Of a DNA stretch of 64,000 nucleotides, positions 51,439-61,954 are shown in pieces (the first letter of the stretch is position 1; each line of letters opens with the position of its first letter). The stretch comes from Actinokineospora inagensis DSM 44258 (GTDB lineage: Bacteria > Actinomycetota > Actinomycetes > Mycobacteriales > Pseudonocardiaceae). The stretch spans positions 1 to 64,000 of the forward strand of contig NZ_AXWW01000035.1 of NCBI RefSeq assembly GCF_000482865.1. The letters run 5' to 3'. Both the position numbers and the translations under genes were made by a program. The notes under the pieces are model-generated. The model was not told the DNA's origin. It worked only from the letters and a program-made list of their open reading frames with translations, and did no database searches.

Positions 51439-52247
51439 CGCAACGCCCTCCGCTCGACGAGCCGCACGATGGCGTCGGTCGCCAGTCCGAGCGCGGCGTA
51501 GACGACCAGCCCGACCACGATGACGTCGGTGCGCAGGAACTCCCGGGCGTTGTTGATCAGGTAGCCGAGTCCGCTGCTCGCGTTGACCTGCTCGCCCACG
51601 ATCAGCGAAAGCCACGCCACACCGAGGGACTGCCGCAACCCGACCAGCGTGCTCGGCAACGCCGACGGCAGCACGACGTGGAACAGCCGCTCCGCGCGGG
51701 TGAACCCGAGCGCGGTCGTCGCCTCCACCAACTGGCTGTCGACGCCGCGGATGCCCGCGTGCACGTTGAGGTAGAGCGGGAACGCCACCCCCAGCGCGAC
51801 CAGGGCGATCTTCGGTTCCTCGCCGATGCCGAACCACAGGATGAACAGCGGGATCAGCCCGAGGAACGGCAGCGTCCGCAGCATCTGGACCGGCGGGTCG
51901 ACCAGGTGGTTCCCCCACCGCGACAGCCCGGCGACGACACCGAGCCCGAGGCCGACCGCGGCGCCGATCAGGAACCCGATGCCGACGCGGGTGGTGGACA
52001 CGACGAACGCGTCACCGAGTTCGCCGCTGCGGGCGAGGTCGACGCCCGACCGCAGCACGGTCCACGGCGAGCTGAGCTTGTCGGGTGGCAGGAGTCCGGT
52101 GGCGCAGGCGAGCTGCCACAGCACGACTATCGCGAGTGGACTGATCCACCGGCGCAGGTCGGGTGGTTTTCGCCGGTTTCGCTTGGCCGGGACGGGGGAC
52201 GGGGGCGATTCCGCACGCGCGGGGGCGCCCAGGGCAGAGACGGACAC
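51426..52247 (-). CDS. ssuC: Aliphatic sulfonate ABC transporter, permease
   Basis: This 273-residue membrane protein has about six transmembrane helices after a charged N-terminus (PAKRNRRKPPDLRRW). The permease motif VEATTALGFTRAERLFHVVLPSALPSTL near residue 170 contacts the ATPase. LIVGEQVNASSGLGYLINNAREF follows, as in SsuC/TauC. GGGAGA precedes the GTG start. It is the first structural gene of ssuCBAD and lies 48 bases after a putative leader peptide gene. Confidence 0.92.
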   Translation of the reverse strand: MSVSALGAPARAESPPSPVPAKRNRRKPPDLRRWISPLAIVVLWQLACATGLLPPDKLSSPWTVLRSGVDLARSGELGDAFVVSTTRVGIGFLIGAAVGLGLGVVAGLSRWGNHLVDPPVQMLRTLPFLGLIPLFILWFGIGEEPKIALVALGVAFPLYLNVHAGIRGVDSQLVEATTALGFTRAERLFHVVLPSALPSTLVGLRQSLGVAWLSLIVGEQVNASSGLGYLINNAREFLRTDVIVVGLVVYAALGLATDAIVRLVERRALRWRG

Positions 52248-52295
52248 GGTGTCTCCCTGGTGAAGGCGCTACGAGGAGCTGGTTCGCGGGACCGG

Positions 52296-52373
52296 TCAGG
52301 CCGGACAGATCGAACTCGCCTGCCGCCGCAGGTCGACGTGCAGGCGGTGCACCAGTTGGGGGCCGCCGTTCAT
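52296..52373 (-). CDS. Putative leader peptide of the ssu operon, 25 aa
   Basis: This short frame reads MNGGPQLVHRLHVDLRRQAS and then SICPA. It matches the widespread actinobacterial leader peptides with an (R)RxHVDLxRxxSxxC core, found before cysteine and sulfur assimilation operons. Translation of the cysteine codon near the end is thought to sense cysteine supply and control the downstream genes by attenuation. It lies 48 bases upstream of ssuC on the same strand, exactly where such a leader would be. The ribosome binding site is weak. Confidence 0.7.
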   Translation of the reverse strand: MNGGPQLVHRLHVDLRRQASSICPA

Positions 52374-52508
52374 GTCGATGAGTGTTCGATCCCGCCGGGG
52401 TGAAGTCAACGGCCCGGACGCCGCGTCTCGAATCCTGGAAACCGCCTGGTCACCTTTACCGGAATTCGCGCAACAACCTGACGCCTTATTTTCTGTGTGA
52501 AAAGAAGA

Positions 52509-52539
52509 AACCCCCGGAACGAATTGTCCCGGGGGTTTT
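52509..52539 (-). terminator. Terminator of purA
   Basis: AAACCCCCGG and CCGGGGGTTT form a perfect ten-base stem, followed on the minus strand by the T-rich tract TTCTTCTTTTC. It lies 13 bases beyond the purA stop and is a textbook intrinsic terminator. Confidence 0.9.
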
Positions 52540-52551
52540 CGGCCTATTCGA

Positions 52552-54619
<2,068 letters not shown>

Positions 54620-54691
54620 CCGTGCACTGTGGTTGATCGGCTGGGCAGCGGCGGTGTCGCCCGAAGCCGGTTCCGCGGGCTACTGGCACGT

Positions 54692-55549
54692 GTGAAGCGA
54701 CGTATGAACCGAATCGCGCTGGTGCTCGCGGCGGTGATCGCGACCGGTGTCGCGGTTGCGCCAGTCAGCGACGCAGCGACCATGGACACGTTCTCCGCCG
54801 ACCGGGCCACCGTGCGCGACTACCCGGGCAGGCTCGTCCTCGCGAACGCGGCGAAGGGCGACAAGGCGGAACTGACGGCCCACTGCGGCGACTGGGTGCG
54901 GGTCAGGGTGACGGCCGCGCACACCATGGCCACCCCGGTCGGCTGGGTGCTGCGCGGCAACCTCACCAAGGCGGCGCAGGCGGGCGGGCTCGACAGCGTC
55001 CCGGAGCAGTGCGGCACCGACGGCGACCGCTGGCGGGACTGGGTGGGGGCCATCAACGCGCCGTTCCACTCCCTGCGGAAGACGACCGTCGACGGAGTGA
55101 CCGGCTGGCGGCGAATCACCTTCGGCACCGGCGTCAAGCTCGCGGCGGGCTGCGTCCCGAGCCTCAACTACACCCGCGTCGGCACCGGGCCGGACGTGGT
55201 GGACCCGACGCAGCAGGTCACCGATCTCGATCTCGGCCAGGTGTCCTACCGGTACGTGACCACGGACGGCGCCGTGGCGTTGGTTAGCGCGCCCCGCTCC
55301 GGTAGCTCCTACGGGGTCTGGGCGTTTGTCCCGTCCACGTGTCTTGTCCCGAAGGGACGCGCGACGGTCTACTTCAACGAGCCGGTCGTGCAGGTCACGA
55401 CCCTGGACGGGCTCAAAACCGGGGTGCAATACCCGGACGGCAGCGTCCGCAAGCGCGGGTGCTCGGCGGCCGTAGCCAGCCCCTCTTACCCCAGTTTCGG
55501 CTACTGGCCCGACCCCCAGCCCGAAAACCGCCCCGCGTGCCCGGTGTAA
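54692..55549 (+). CDS. Secreted protein of unknown function
   Basis: This is a protein of about 285 residues with a signal peptide (MNRIALVLAAVIATGVAVAP, then VSDAA). The mature part has seven or eight cysteines and a beta-rich pattern (RVRVTAAHTMATPVGWVLRGNL resembles an SH3-like turn; TGWRRITFGTGVKLAAGC follows). No catalytic motif is evident. GTG 54692 adds the basic VKRR in front of the ATG at 54704; either could be the start. It is followed by another secreted protein gene on the same strand. Confidence 0.7.
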   Translation: MKRRMNRIALVLAAVIATGVAVAPVSDAATMDTFSADRATVRDYPGRLVLANAAKGDKAELTAHCGDWVRVRVTAAHTMATPVGWVLRGNLTKAAQAGGLDSVPEQCGTDGDRWRDWVGAINAPFHSLRKTTVDGVTGWRRITFGTGVKLAAGCVPSLNYTRVGTGPDVVDPTQQVTDLDLGQVSYRYVTTDGAVALVSAPRSGSSYGVWAFVPSTCLVPKGRATVYFNEPVVQVTTLDGLKTGVQYPDGSVRKRGCSAAVASPSYPSFGYWPDPQPENRPACPV

Positions 55550-55655
55550 CCCAGACCTTTCACCGTCCGTTATGAGCCAGTCACTTTCAGGTGCATGATC
55601 GGCCATCTGGCGGCCCCACGGTGAGGGACCGCCTTCCCCGCTACCCGGAGGAACG

Positions 55656-56282
55656 ATGACGACCAAGACCCGCGTTGCGGCGTTGCTCGCCGCGTTGATC
55701 GGGGTGTTCGCCCTCGCCAGCCCGGCGGGAGCCACCCCGCCCGGCATCCCGAGCGTCAGCACCGCCCGCTCGGAACTGTCCGCGCTCACCGTGCGCGCCG
55801 ACGGCTCGATGACCGGCTACTCGCGGGACAAGTTCCCGCACTGGATCACCATCTCGGGGGCCTGCGACACCCGGGAGACCGTCCTCAAGCGCGACGGCAG
55901 CGGCGTGGTCACCAACTCGTCCTGCGCGGCCACCTCGGGCGCCTGGTACAGCCCCTACGACGGCGCCACCTGGCACGCCGCCTCCGATGTGGACATCGAC
56001 CACGTCGTCCCCCTCGCCGCCGCCTGGCGCTCCGGCGCGTCCGGCTGGTCCACCGCGCAGCGGCAGGCGTTCGCCAACGACCTGACCCACCCGCAACTGA
56101 TCGCCGTCACCGACAACGTCAACCAGGCCAAGGGCGACAAGGGCCCGGAGAGCTGGAAGCCGCCGCTCACCGGTTACTGGTGCACCTACGCCAAGATGTG
56201 GACGCAGGTGAAGTACACCTACAACCTCACCGTGAACTCGTCGGAGAAGTCGGCCCTGTCGTCGATGCTCGACGGCTGCTGA
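55656..56282 (+). CDS. Secreted HNH nuclease (DUF1524-like)
   Basis: This 208-residue exported protein has a signal peptide (about residues 1-26, ending AGA). The HNH core DVDIDHVVPLAAAWRSG near residue 110 holds the catalytic Asp-His, followed by FANDLTHPQLIAVTDNVNQAKGDKGPESWKPP with the Asn and metal-binding residues, as in actinobacterial secreted nucleases. Four cysteines suggest disulfides. It should degrade DNA outside the cell. GGAGGAACG precedes the ATG, and a strong hairpin follows. Confidence 0.92.
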   Translation: MTTKTRVAALLAALIGVFALASPAGATPPGIPSVSTARSELSALTVRADGSMTGYSRDKFPHWITISGACDTRETVLKRDGSGVVTNSSCAATSGAWYSPYDGATWHAASDVDIDHVVPLAAAWRSGASGWSTAQRQAFANDLTHPQLIAVTDNVNQAKGDKGPESWKPPLTGYWCTYAKMWTQVKYTYNLTVNSSEKSALSSMLDGC

Positions 56283-56289
56283 CCCTTTG

Positions 56290-56330
56290 CGCCGAAACGT
56301 CCGGTTCTCCCCGAACCGGACGTTTCGGCG
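56290..56330 (+). terminator. Terminator of the secreted nuclease gene
   Basis: A perfect 18-base stem (CGCCGAAACGTCCGGTTC and its complement) encloses the loop TCCCC, seven bases past the TGA. It is the longest perfect hairpin I found in the window. Confidence 0.9.
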
Positions 56331-56428
56331 ACCTGCACCGCGAACGAACAACCCCCGCGGCCGCTTTGTCCACTGTGGCCATAGCCGTACACTTCCCCGG
56401 GCTCGGCTCACATCCTGGGGGATACACC

Positions 56429-57412
56429 GTGGCTTTACGCGACGACGACGGCGACATCTTCGACCACCCGGACCTACGGAACCCGACGTGGCTGGCGCGC
56501 GTTGAAAAGGACGCCAAGAAAGCCGCCAGAAAAGCCCGACCGCCACGCGTCCGAAAACGCAAGTCGCGTCCGCGCGAGCCCCGACCGCGGCGGTTCTCGA
56601 CCACCACGCGAATCGGCCTGATCATCACCAGCGCACTGGTCGTCGTGTCGGCCGCGACCTACCTGCCCAAGCTGTGGACCAAACACGACCACACGACGGC
56701 CACGACGGCGGATCTCGCTTTCCGGGTCGACATGACCCACCCCTTCGAAAACACCCCCGCATCGGGCTGGAGCGACGGGGCCGCCGGGATCGTCACCCCC
56801 ATCGCGACACCACTGCGCGGCCACAGCGCCAAAGAGGTCCAAGACGCCTTCGACCGCACCAAAGCGGTAGTCATCGCGTCCCGGCTCGACCCCGACGTCA
56901 TCGAACGCGGTGACCTCACCAAGGCAACAACGCTGTTGTCCGCCTACAGCAAGCGATTCCTCGACGAGGACCCGCACTCGCGGTCGAGTTGGGTCACCAA
57001 GATCGCCAACGAGTACCCGCTGCTGCCGGTGCGACCGAAGGTGTCCGGCCGGATGTGGGCCGACATCGACAACACCGGCAACATCTTGATCCACACCGAC
57101 TACGTCGTCGCCTACGCGTTCGCCATCGACGACCCGAGCCGGATTCGCGGCCCCTTCGACATCGTCGCCGTCGAACGGCACGCCGCCGACTACGTCCACT
57201 ACACCGATCCCAAGTGGGACGCCGACACCCTCGGTATCCGACTCAGCCATGCCGACGGCTACCGCTACTCGATGTCCTGCACGGCCGCCGATCGCGGCGA
57301 ACTGGCACCCGCCTACAGCGACCACAGCCACGACCCGGCAGGCGACCTCGCGGGACCTGAGCGCTACCTCGACCCGAACTCCTCCCTGCAGGTCCCCGAC
57401 GACTGCCACTAG
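56429..57412 (+). CDS. Single-pass membrane protein of unknown function
   Basis: This is a 327-residue protein. Residues 1-65 are charged and cytoplasmic, with a strongly basic patch (KKAARKARPPRVRKRKSRPR). One membrane helix follows (TTRIGLIITSALVVVSAATYL, about 70-90). The rest is an extracellular domain with AFDRTKAVVIASRLDPDVIERGD and YSMSCTAADRG; it has no motif I know. GGGGA precedes the GTG start. It is a single gene ending convergently with the DUF3151 gene. Confidence 0.7.
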   Translation: MALRDDDGDIFDHPDLRNPTWLARVEKDAKKAARKARPPRVRKRKSRPREPRPRRFSTTTRIGLIITSALVVVSAATYLPKLWTKHDHTTATTADLAFRVDMTHPFENTPASGWSDGAAGIVTPIATPLRGHSAKEVQDAFDRTKAVVIASRLDPDVIERGDLTKATTLLSAYSKRFLDEDPHSRSSWVTKIANEYPLLPVRPKVSGRMWADIDNTGNILIHTDYVVAYAFAIDDPSRIRGPFDIVAVERHAADYVHYTDPKWDADTLGIRLSHADGYRYSMSCTAADRGELAPAYSDHSHDPAGDLAGPERYLDPNSSLQVPDDCH

Positions 57413-57420
57413 GCGATCGG

Positions 57421-57831
57421 TCAGCGGAGGCCGAGTTCGCTCGGGGCGGTGGGGTCGGAGTCGGCGAGGAAGGTGGAGCAGCGGGTGTATTCCTCGGTGT
57501 CGCCGATGGTGTGGGCGGCCTTGGCGAGGGCGGCGAGTGCGCGCAGGAAGCCCTGGTTGGGGCGGTGCGACCAGGGGATGGGGCCGAAGCCCTTCCAGCC
57601 GGAGCGGCGGAGTTGGTCGAGGCCGCGGTGGTAGCCGGTGCGGGCGTAGGCGTAGGCGGCGATGGGGTCGCCCGCGGCGAGGGCGCGTTCGGCCAGGGCG
57701 GCCCATGCCTCGCTGAAGTCGGGCCACCGGGTGGCGACGTCGACCGGGTCGGTGCCCTCGGCCAGGGCGGTCTGCGGCTCGGCGCGGTCGGGCAGCAGGG
57801 TGGGCTCGGGGCCGAGGAGGTTCTGGTTCAT
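57421..57831 (-). CDS. DUF3151 family protein
   Basis: This 136-residue cytoplasmic protein reads NQNLLGPEPTLLP at the start, VATRWPDFSEAWAALAERALAAGD in the middle and IAAYAYARTGYHRGLDQLRRSGWKGFGPIPW further on, which is the DUF3151 pattern conserved throughout actinobacteria. Its role is unknown, although the repeated linkage to fba seen here is typical. The ATG at 57831 has AGG at a suitable distance; an ATG three codons upstream does not. Its start lies close to that of the divergent membrane protein gene. Confidence 0.88.
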   Translation of the reverse strand: MNQNLLGPEPTLLPDRAEPQTALAEGTDPVDVATRWPDFSEAWAALAERALAAGDPIAAYAYARTGYHRGLDQLRRSGWKGFGPIPWSHRPNQGFLRALAALAKAAHTIGDTEEYTRCSTFLADSDPTAPSELGLR

Positions 57832-57891
57832 GTCCGCCATCCTGCCGTACCGGCTGCGACCTCCGGCGCAAGCACCGTCATCATGGGGAAC

Positions 57892-58980
57892 GTGAATCAG
57901 ATCGCCCCCGTCGGTGCTTTCTTCCGGCAGCACTGGACGCGCGGTGCCGCGGGCCGCGAGACCCCCGAGTGGGTGTGGCGCTTCGCCTACCGCACGTGGC
58001 TGGTCGCGCTGGTGTTCAAGCTGCTCGGCTCTTCCTGGGACGAGTCGTGGCACTTCCGGTTCCTGCGCGACGACCTCGCCCCGCCGCACCTGATCAACAC
58101 GGTGGGGACGGGGATCGCGATCGTGCTGGTCGCGATCCACACGTACACCGGGATGGCGGGGACCAGGCGGTCGATCCGGCTGGTCCAGGCCGGGATCTGC
58201 GTGTTCCTCGTCGCGGCGCCGCTGGATGTGATCAACCACCGGGTCAACGGGCTGGACCTCACCGCGTGGAGCCCGTCGCACGCGCTGCTCTACCTGGGGA
58301 CCGCGCTGATGATCGCGGGCTTGATCGACGGGTGGGTGGCCGGGCCGCGGACCACACCGGTGCTGGTCGCGCTCTGGGTCTTCTTCCTGGAGAACACCGT
58401 TTTCCCGAACGGGCAGCAGGAGTACGGCGCGCTGGAGATGAAGTCGTGCCTGCCGCACGGGGTGCTCGACCCGCAGAGTTGTTACGCCGAAAGAGAACTG
58501 CTCGAGTTCGCCGCCCGGCAGATCGGTCGACCGGTGGACTACCAGGCCATCGAGCATTTCGCGTTGCCCATCCCGGCGTGGGTCTACCCGCTCTGGGGCA
58601 TCGGCGCGGCGGCGCTCGTGCTCGCCGTGGCCGCCAAGACGATCCGCAAACCGTGGGCGGCCACCGCTGTCGCGGGCGGGTACGTGGCCTACCGGGCGGT
58701 CATCTGGCCACTACTGGTGGCGGCGCACTTCCCACCGTCCACTGTGCCGTTCTACCTGCTGTTCGTCGGGCTCGCCGTGGACGTCGCCCGGCGGTTGCCG
58801 CGTCCTGTCGAGGCGGTCGTGGGCGCGGTCCTGGTCACCGCGCTCGGTTACGGCGCCCTGTACCTGCAGAAGACCTTCGTCGGTGCCCCGCCGGTCGCCT
58901 GGTGGTCGGCGCCGATCGCGCTCGGCGCGGTCGGTCTACTGTGGTCTCTCGGTCGTCCACTCAGTCGACGGCTGACATGA
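57892..58980 (+). CDS. Multi-pass membrane protein
   Basis: This protein of about 362 residues has eight or nine predicted transmembrane helices (for example TWLVALVFKLLG, LINTVGTGIAIVLVAIH, LVALWVFFLENTVF, WVYPLWGIGAAALVLAVA, ALGAVGLLWSLG). Conserved-looking polar features are DESWHFRFLRDDLAPPH, INHRVNGLD and SPSHALLYLG. I do not recognise the family. GTG at 57892 has GGGGA just before it; an ATG three codons upstream is an alternative. It converges with fba, and the two share a terminator. Confidence 0.75.
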   Translation: MNQIAPVGAFFRQHWTRGAAGRETPEWVWRFAYRTWLVALVFKLLGSSWDESWHFRFLRDDLAPPHLINTVGTGIAIVLVAIHTYTGMAGTRRSIRLVQAGICVFLVAAPLDVINHRVNGLDLTAWSPSHALLYLGTALMIAGLIDGWVAGPRTTPVLVALWVFFLENTVFPNGQQEYGALEMKSCLPHGVLDPQSCYAERELLEFAARQIGRPVDYQAIEHFALPIPAWVYPLWGIGAAALVLAVAAKTIRKPWAATAVAGGYVAYRAVIWPLLVAAHFPPSTVPFYLLFVGLAVDVARRLPRPVEAVVGAVLVTALGYGALYLQKTFVGAPPVAWWSAPIALGAVGLLWSLGRPLSRRLT

Positions 58981-58984
58981 AAAG

Positions 58985-59017
58985 GCCCTCTCCCCGGCGC
59001 ACCGGCGGAGAGGGCCC
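58985..59017. terminator. Bidirectional terminator between membrane protein gene and fba
   Basis: GGCCCTCTCC and GGAGAGGGCC form a perfect ten-base stem with further pairing in the loop (CCGG...CCGG). It is preceded by AAAA on the plus strand, which is a T run for fba transcription, and lies within ten bases of both stop codons. Confidence 0.85.
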
Positions 59018-59023
59018 CTGGGA

Positions 59024-60058
59024 TCAACCCGCGATCATGCGGCCCGCGGACTTCAGGTGCTCGCACGCCTGCGTGATGCGGGCGGCCATCGCCTGCTCGG
59101 CGACCTTCAGGTAGCTGCGCGGGTCGTACACCTTCTTGTTGCCGACCTCACCGTCCACCTTGAGCACACCGTCGTAGTTGCTGAACATGTGCCCGACGAT
59201 CGGCCGGGTGAACGCGTACTGCGTGTCCGTGTCGATGTTCATCTTGATGACGCCGTAGGAGACCGCCTCGTGGATCTCCTCCAGCAGCGAGCCGGACCCG
59301 CCGTGGAAGACCAGGTCGAACGGCTTGGCGCCACTGGGGAGACCGAGCTTCTCGGCGACGACGTCCTGGCCCTGCTTGAGGATCTCCGGGCGCAGCTTGA
59401 CGTTGCCGGGCTTGTACACGCCGTGCACGTTGCCGAAGGTCGCGGCCAGCAGGTAGCGGCCCTTCTCGCCGGTGCCGAGCGCGTCGACCGTCTTGAGGTA
59501 GTCCTCGGCGGAGGTGTACAGCTTGTCGTTGATCTCGTTGGCGACGCCGTCCTCCTCGCCGCCGACGACACCGACCTCGATCTCCAGCACGATCTTCGCG
59601 GCGGCGGCCCTGGCCAGCAGCTCGCTCGCGATCTGCAGGTTCTCGTCCAGCGGAACGGCGGAGCCGTCCCACATGTGCGACTGGAACAGCGGGTTGCCGC
59701 CCCGGTCGACGCGCTCCTGGCTGATGGCCAGCAGCGGGCGGACGTAGCCGTCGAGCTTGTCCTTCGGGCAGTGGTCGGTGTGCAGCGCGACGTTCACCGG
59801 GTACTTGGCGGCGACGACGTGCGCGAACTCGGCGAGCCCGACCGCGCCGGTGACCATGTCCTTGACCTTGGTGCCGGAGGCGAACTCGGCGCCGCCGGTC
59901 GAGACCTGGATGATCCCGTCGCTCTCGGCCTCGGCGAAGCCGCGCAGCGCGGCGTTCAGGGTCTCCGACGAGGTCACGTTGATGGCGGGGTAAGCGAACT
60001 CGTTCGCCTTGGCCCGGTCCAGCATCTCCGCGTAGACCTCGGGTGTGGCGATGGGCAT
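59024..60058 (-). CDS. fba: Class II fructose-bisphosphate aldolase
   Basis: This 344-residue zinc enzyme cleaves fructose 1,6-bisphosphate to the two triose phosphates in glycolysis and works in reverse in gluconeogenesis. Landmarks are YPAINVTSSETLNAAL near residue 23, the zinc-binding VNVALHTDHCPKDKLDG near 95, EIEVGVVGGEEDGV near 175, TFGNVHGVYKPGNVKLRPEIL near 215 and VFHGGSGSLLEEI near 260. ATG at 60058 begins MPIATPEVYAEML, as in mycobacterial Fba. The upstream open frame is a shadow. Confidence 0.97.
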   Translation of the reverse strand: MPIATPEVYAEMLDRAKANEFAYPAINVTSSETLNAALRGFAEAESDGIIQVSTGGAEFASGTKVKDMVTGAVGLAEFAHVVAAKYPVNVALHTDHCPKDKLDGYVRPLLAISQERVDRGGNPLFQSHMWDGSAVPLDENLQIASELLARAAAAKIVLEIEVGVVGGEEDGVANEINDKLYTSAEDYLKTVDALGTGEKGRYLLAATFGNVHGVYKPGNVKLRPEILKQGQDVVAEKLGLPSGAKPFDLVFHGGSGSLLEEIHEAVSYGVIKMNIDTDTQYAFTRPIVGHMFSNYDGVLKVDGEVGNKKVYDPRSYLKVAEQAMAARITQACEHLKSAGRMIAG

Positions 60059-60141
60059 CGTGCTCCTCCTCGGGGTGGCCTGCGCCGTTCTGGCGCATCC
60101 TACGAGCAGCAGCGGCCGCGCGTGTTGGGCAGACTGGCCGC

Positions 60142-60426
60142 ATGGCCACTGCAACCTGGAACGGCGAGGTCGTCGCGGAGAGCGACGACACCGTCATCGT
60201 CGAGAACAACCACTACTTCCCGATCGACTCGGTGCACCAGCAGTTCCTGCGCCCGTCGGAGACCACGTCCGTCTGCCCGTGGAAGGGGACAGCGAACTAC
60301 TACTCGTTGCACGTCAACGGCGAGGACAACGTGGACGCGGTCTGGTTCTACGCCGAACCGAAGCCGGAGGCGGCGCAGATCAAGGACCGGGTGGCGTTCT
60401 GGAAGGGTGTCGAGGTCACCGGCTGA
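60142..60426 (+). CDS. DUF427 family protein
   Basis: This 94-residue protein starts ATATWNGEVVAESDDTVIVENNHYFP and has TSVCPWKGTANYYSLHVNG and VWFYAEPKPEAAQIKDRVAFW, the complete DUF427 pattern. The small beta fold occurs widely in actinobacteria; its function is unknown. ATG at 60142 is chosen as the start of the conserved region. It is divergent from fba, with 83 bases between them. Confidence 0.9.
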   Translation: MATATWNGEVVAESDDTVIVENNHYFPIDSVHQQFLRPSETTSVCPWKGTANYYSLHVNGEDNVDAVWFYAEPKPEAAQIKDRVAFWKGVEVTG

Positions 60427-60474
60427 TCCGGTTAGTTCGGTGACTGGCGAACCTCGGCGCGGTAGGTTCGCGGT

Positions 60475-61410
60475 ATGACGAGAATCGGCAGTACCGACCT
60501 TGAGGTGTACCCGCTGAACCTGGGCACGAACGTGTTCGGGTGGACCGCTTCGAGGGACGCGTCGTTCGCGGTGCTGGACGCGTACGCGGCGGCGGGCGGC
60601 AACTTCGTCGACACGGCCGACATGTATTCCCAGTGGGCGCCGGGCAACTCCGGCGGCGAGTCGGAGACGATCATCGGCGAGTGGCTGGCCGCGCGCGGCA
60701 AGCGCGACCAGTTCGTGGTGGCGACGAAGCTGTCCGCCCTCGAGGGTTTCAAGGGCCTCTCCGCGGCCAACGTCAAGGCGGCCGCGGAGGGCTCCCTCCG
60801 GCGGCTCGGCACCGACCACATCGACCTGTACTACGCGCACTACGACGACGAGGACACGCCGATCGAGGAGACGCTGGCGGCGTTCGACGAGCTCGTCCGC
60901 GCGGGCAAGGTGCGCTACATCGCCGCGTCGAACCTGTCGGCCAAGCGGGTCGAGGAGTCGTTGGCGATCTCCGACCGGGAGGGGTTCGCCCGGTACGTGG
61001 CGCTGCAGCCGCACTACAGCCTGATCGAGCGGTCGGGCTACGAGGACGAGTACGCGGCGTTGGTGGCGCGGGAGAACCTGGGCGTCCTGCCGTACTGGTC
61101 GCTGGCGAAGGGCTTCCTCACCGGCAAGTACCGCGACGGCGGCCCGACCGTCGACAGCCCCCGCGCGGGTGCGGCCGCCCAGTACCTCGATGACCGCGGT
61201 CGTCGGGTGTTGGCCGCGCTGGACGAGGTCTCGGCGGCGCACTCGACCACCGTTGCCGCTGTCGCGTTGGCTTGGCTGACGGCGCAACCGAACGTCGTCG
61301 CTCCCATCGCGAGCGCGCGCTCCACCGAGCAACTGGCCGACCTGCTCCCGGCGGCCGAACTCGCTCTTACCGCCGACGAGGTCGCGAAGCTGACGGCCGC
61401 ATCGGAGTAG
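60475..61410 (+). CDS. Aldo/keto reductase
   Basis: This 311-residue NADPH-dependent oxidoreductase has a TIM barrel. The catalytic tetrad is visible as Asp in FVDTADMYS, Tyr in the same segment, Lys in VVATKLS and His in LYYAHYDDEDTP. IDLYYAH and GVLPYWSLAKGFLTGKY place it in the AKR11/YajO-like group. The substrate is an unknown carbonyl compound. ATG at 60475 leads directly into the first strand; no neighbour indicates a pathway. Confidence 0.92.
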   Translation: MTRIGSTDLEVYPLNLGTNVFGWTASRDASFAVLDAYAAAGGNFVDTADMYSQWAPGNSGGESETIIGEWLAARGKRDQFVVATKLSALEGFKGLSAANVKAAAEGSLRRLGTDHIDLYYAHYDDEDTPIEETLAAFDELVRAGKVRYIAASNLSAKRVEESLAISDREGFARYVALQPHYSLIERSGYEDEYAALVARENLGVLPYWSLAKGFLTGKYRDGGPTVDSPRAGAAAQYLDDRGRRVLAALDEVSAAHSTTVAAVALAWLTAQPNVVAPIASARSTEQLADLLPAAELALTADEVAKLTAASE

Positions 61411-61474
61411 TTGTCACCGATGGCGGGCTGGGTCTAGTCGAAAGGCGTCGTAGGCGTCGAAAGGCGGCGAAGGC

Positions 61475-61783
61475 TCAGTCCGCCATCGACGTTCGGTGGC
61501 CCAGTACTTCGAGCAGGTGGCGGGCCGCCGCGATGACCGCCGGGTCCTCGCCCGCGCCCGCGGCCACCAGGGTGGCGGTGATGTCGGCCCGCTGCTCGGG
61601 TACCTGCACGTCCTCGGCGACCTCGGCGTCGATCACCTCGTCGTCGTCGCGCCGGTGCAGCACGCGGCGGACCTCGGCGGTCAGCGCGGTGTACCCGTCG
61701 GCGGCGGCCGCGGGCACCGGGCTGCCGGACACGGTCGCGGCGGCCCCGGCGAGCAACGCGGTCACGACGAGGTCCACGGTCAC
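61475..61783 (-). CDS. Hypothetical secreted or membrane-associated protein, 102 aa
   Basis: This 102-residue protein has a hydrophobic N-terminus (TVDLVVTALLAGAAATVSG) followed by AAAADGY, which looks like a signal peptide, and an acidic, helical mature part (VLHRRDDDEVIDAEVAEDV, then AAARHLLEVLGHRT). No family is recognised. GAGGAG lies upstream of the GTG start. It is transcribed alone, opposite to the SDR gene. Confidence 0.6.
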   Translation of the reverse strand: MTVDLVVTALLAGAAATVSGSPVPAAAADGYTALTAEVRRVLHRRDDDEVIDAEVAEDVQVPEQRADITATLVAAGAGEDPAVIAAARHLLEVLGHRTSMAD

Positions 61784-61895
61784 GAACGGCTCCTCTGCGG
61801 TTACCCAGGCGCCACGGAGCGTGGCTGGCCCTCATCACATCGACGGACCCCGGCCGTGGGTTACCGGCATGTCGAAAACCTGTTACTCGCGGTAG

Positions 61896-61910
61896 CTTAC
61901 CGCCGGTAAG
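61896..61910. promoter_or_regulatory. Palindromic operator CTTACCG-C-CGGTAAG
   Basis: CTTACCGCCGGTAAG is a perfect palindrome with one central base, 45 bases upstream of the SDR gene and 113 bases from the divergent gene. A related TTACCGGC half-site lies at about 61861. TTACCG-type palindromes are usual targets of TetR-family repressors; the regulator is not in this window. Confidence 0.55.
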
Positions 61911-61954
61911 TTGAGGTACGGTGCGCTCCTGAGCTGCTGTTTGGGAGGGCACCG

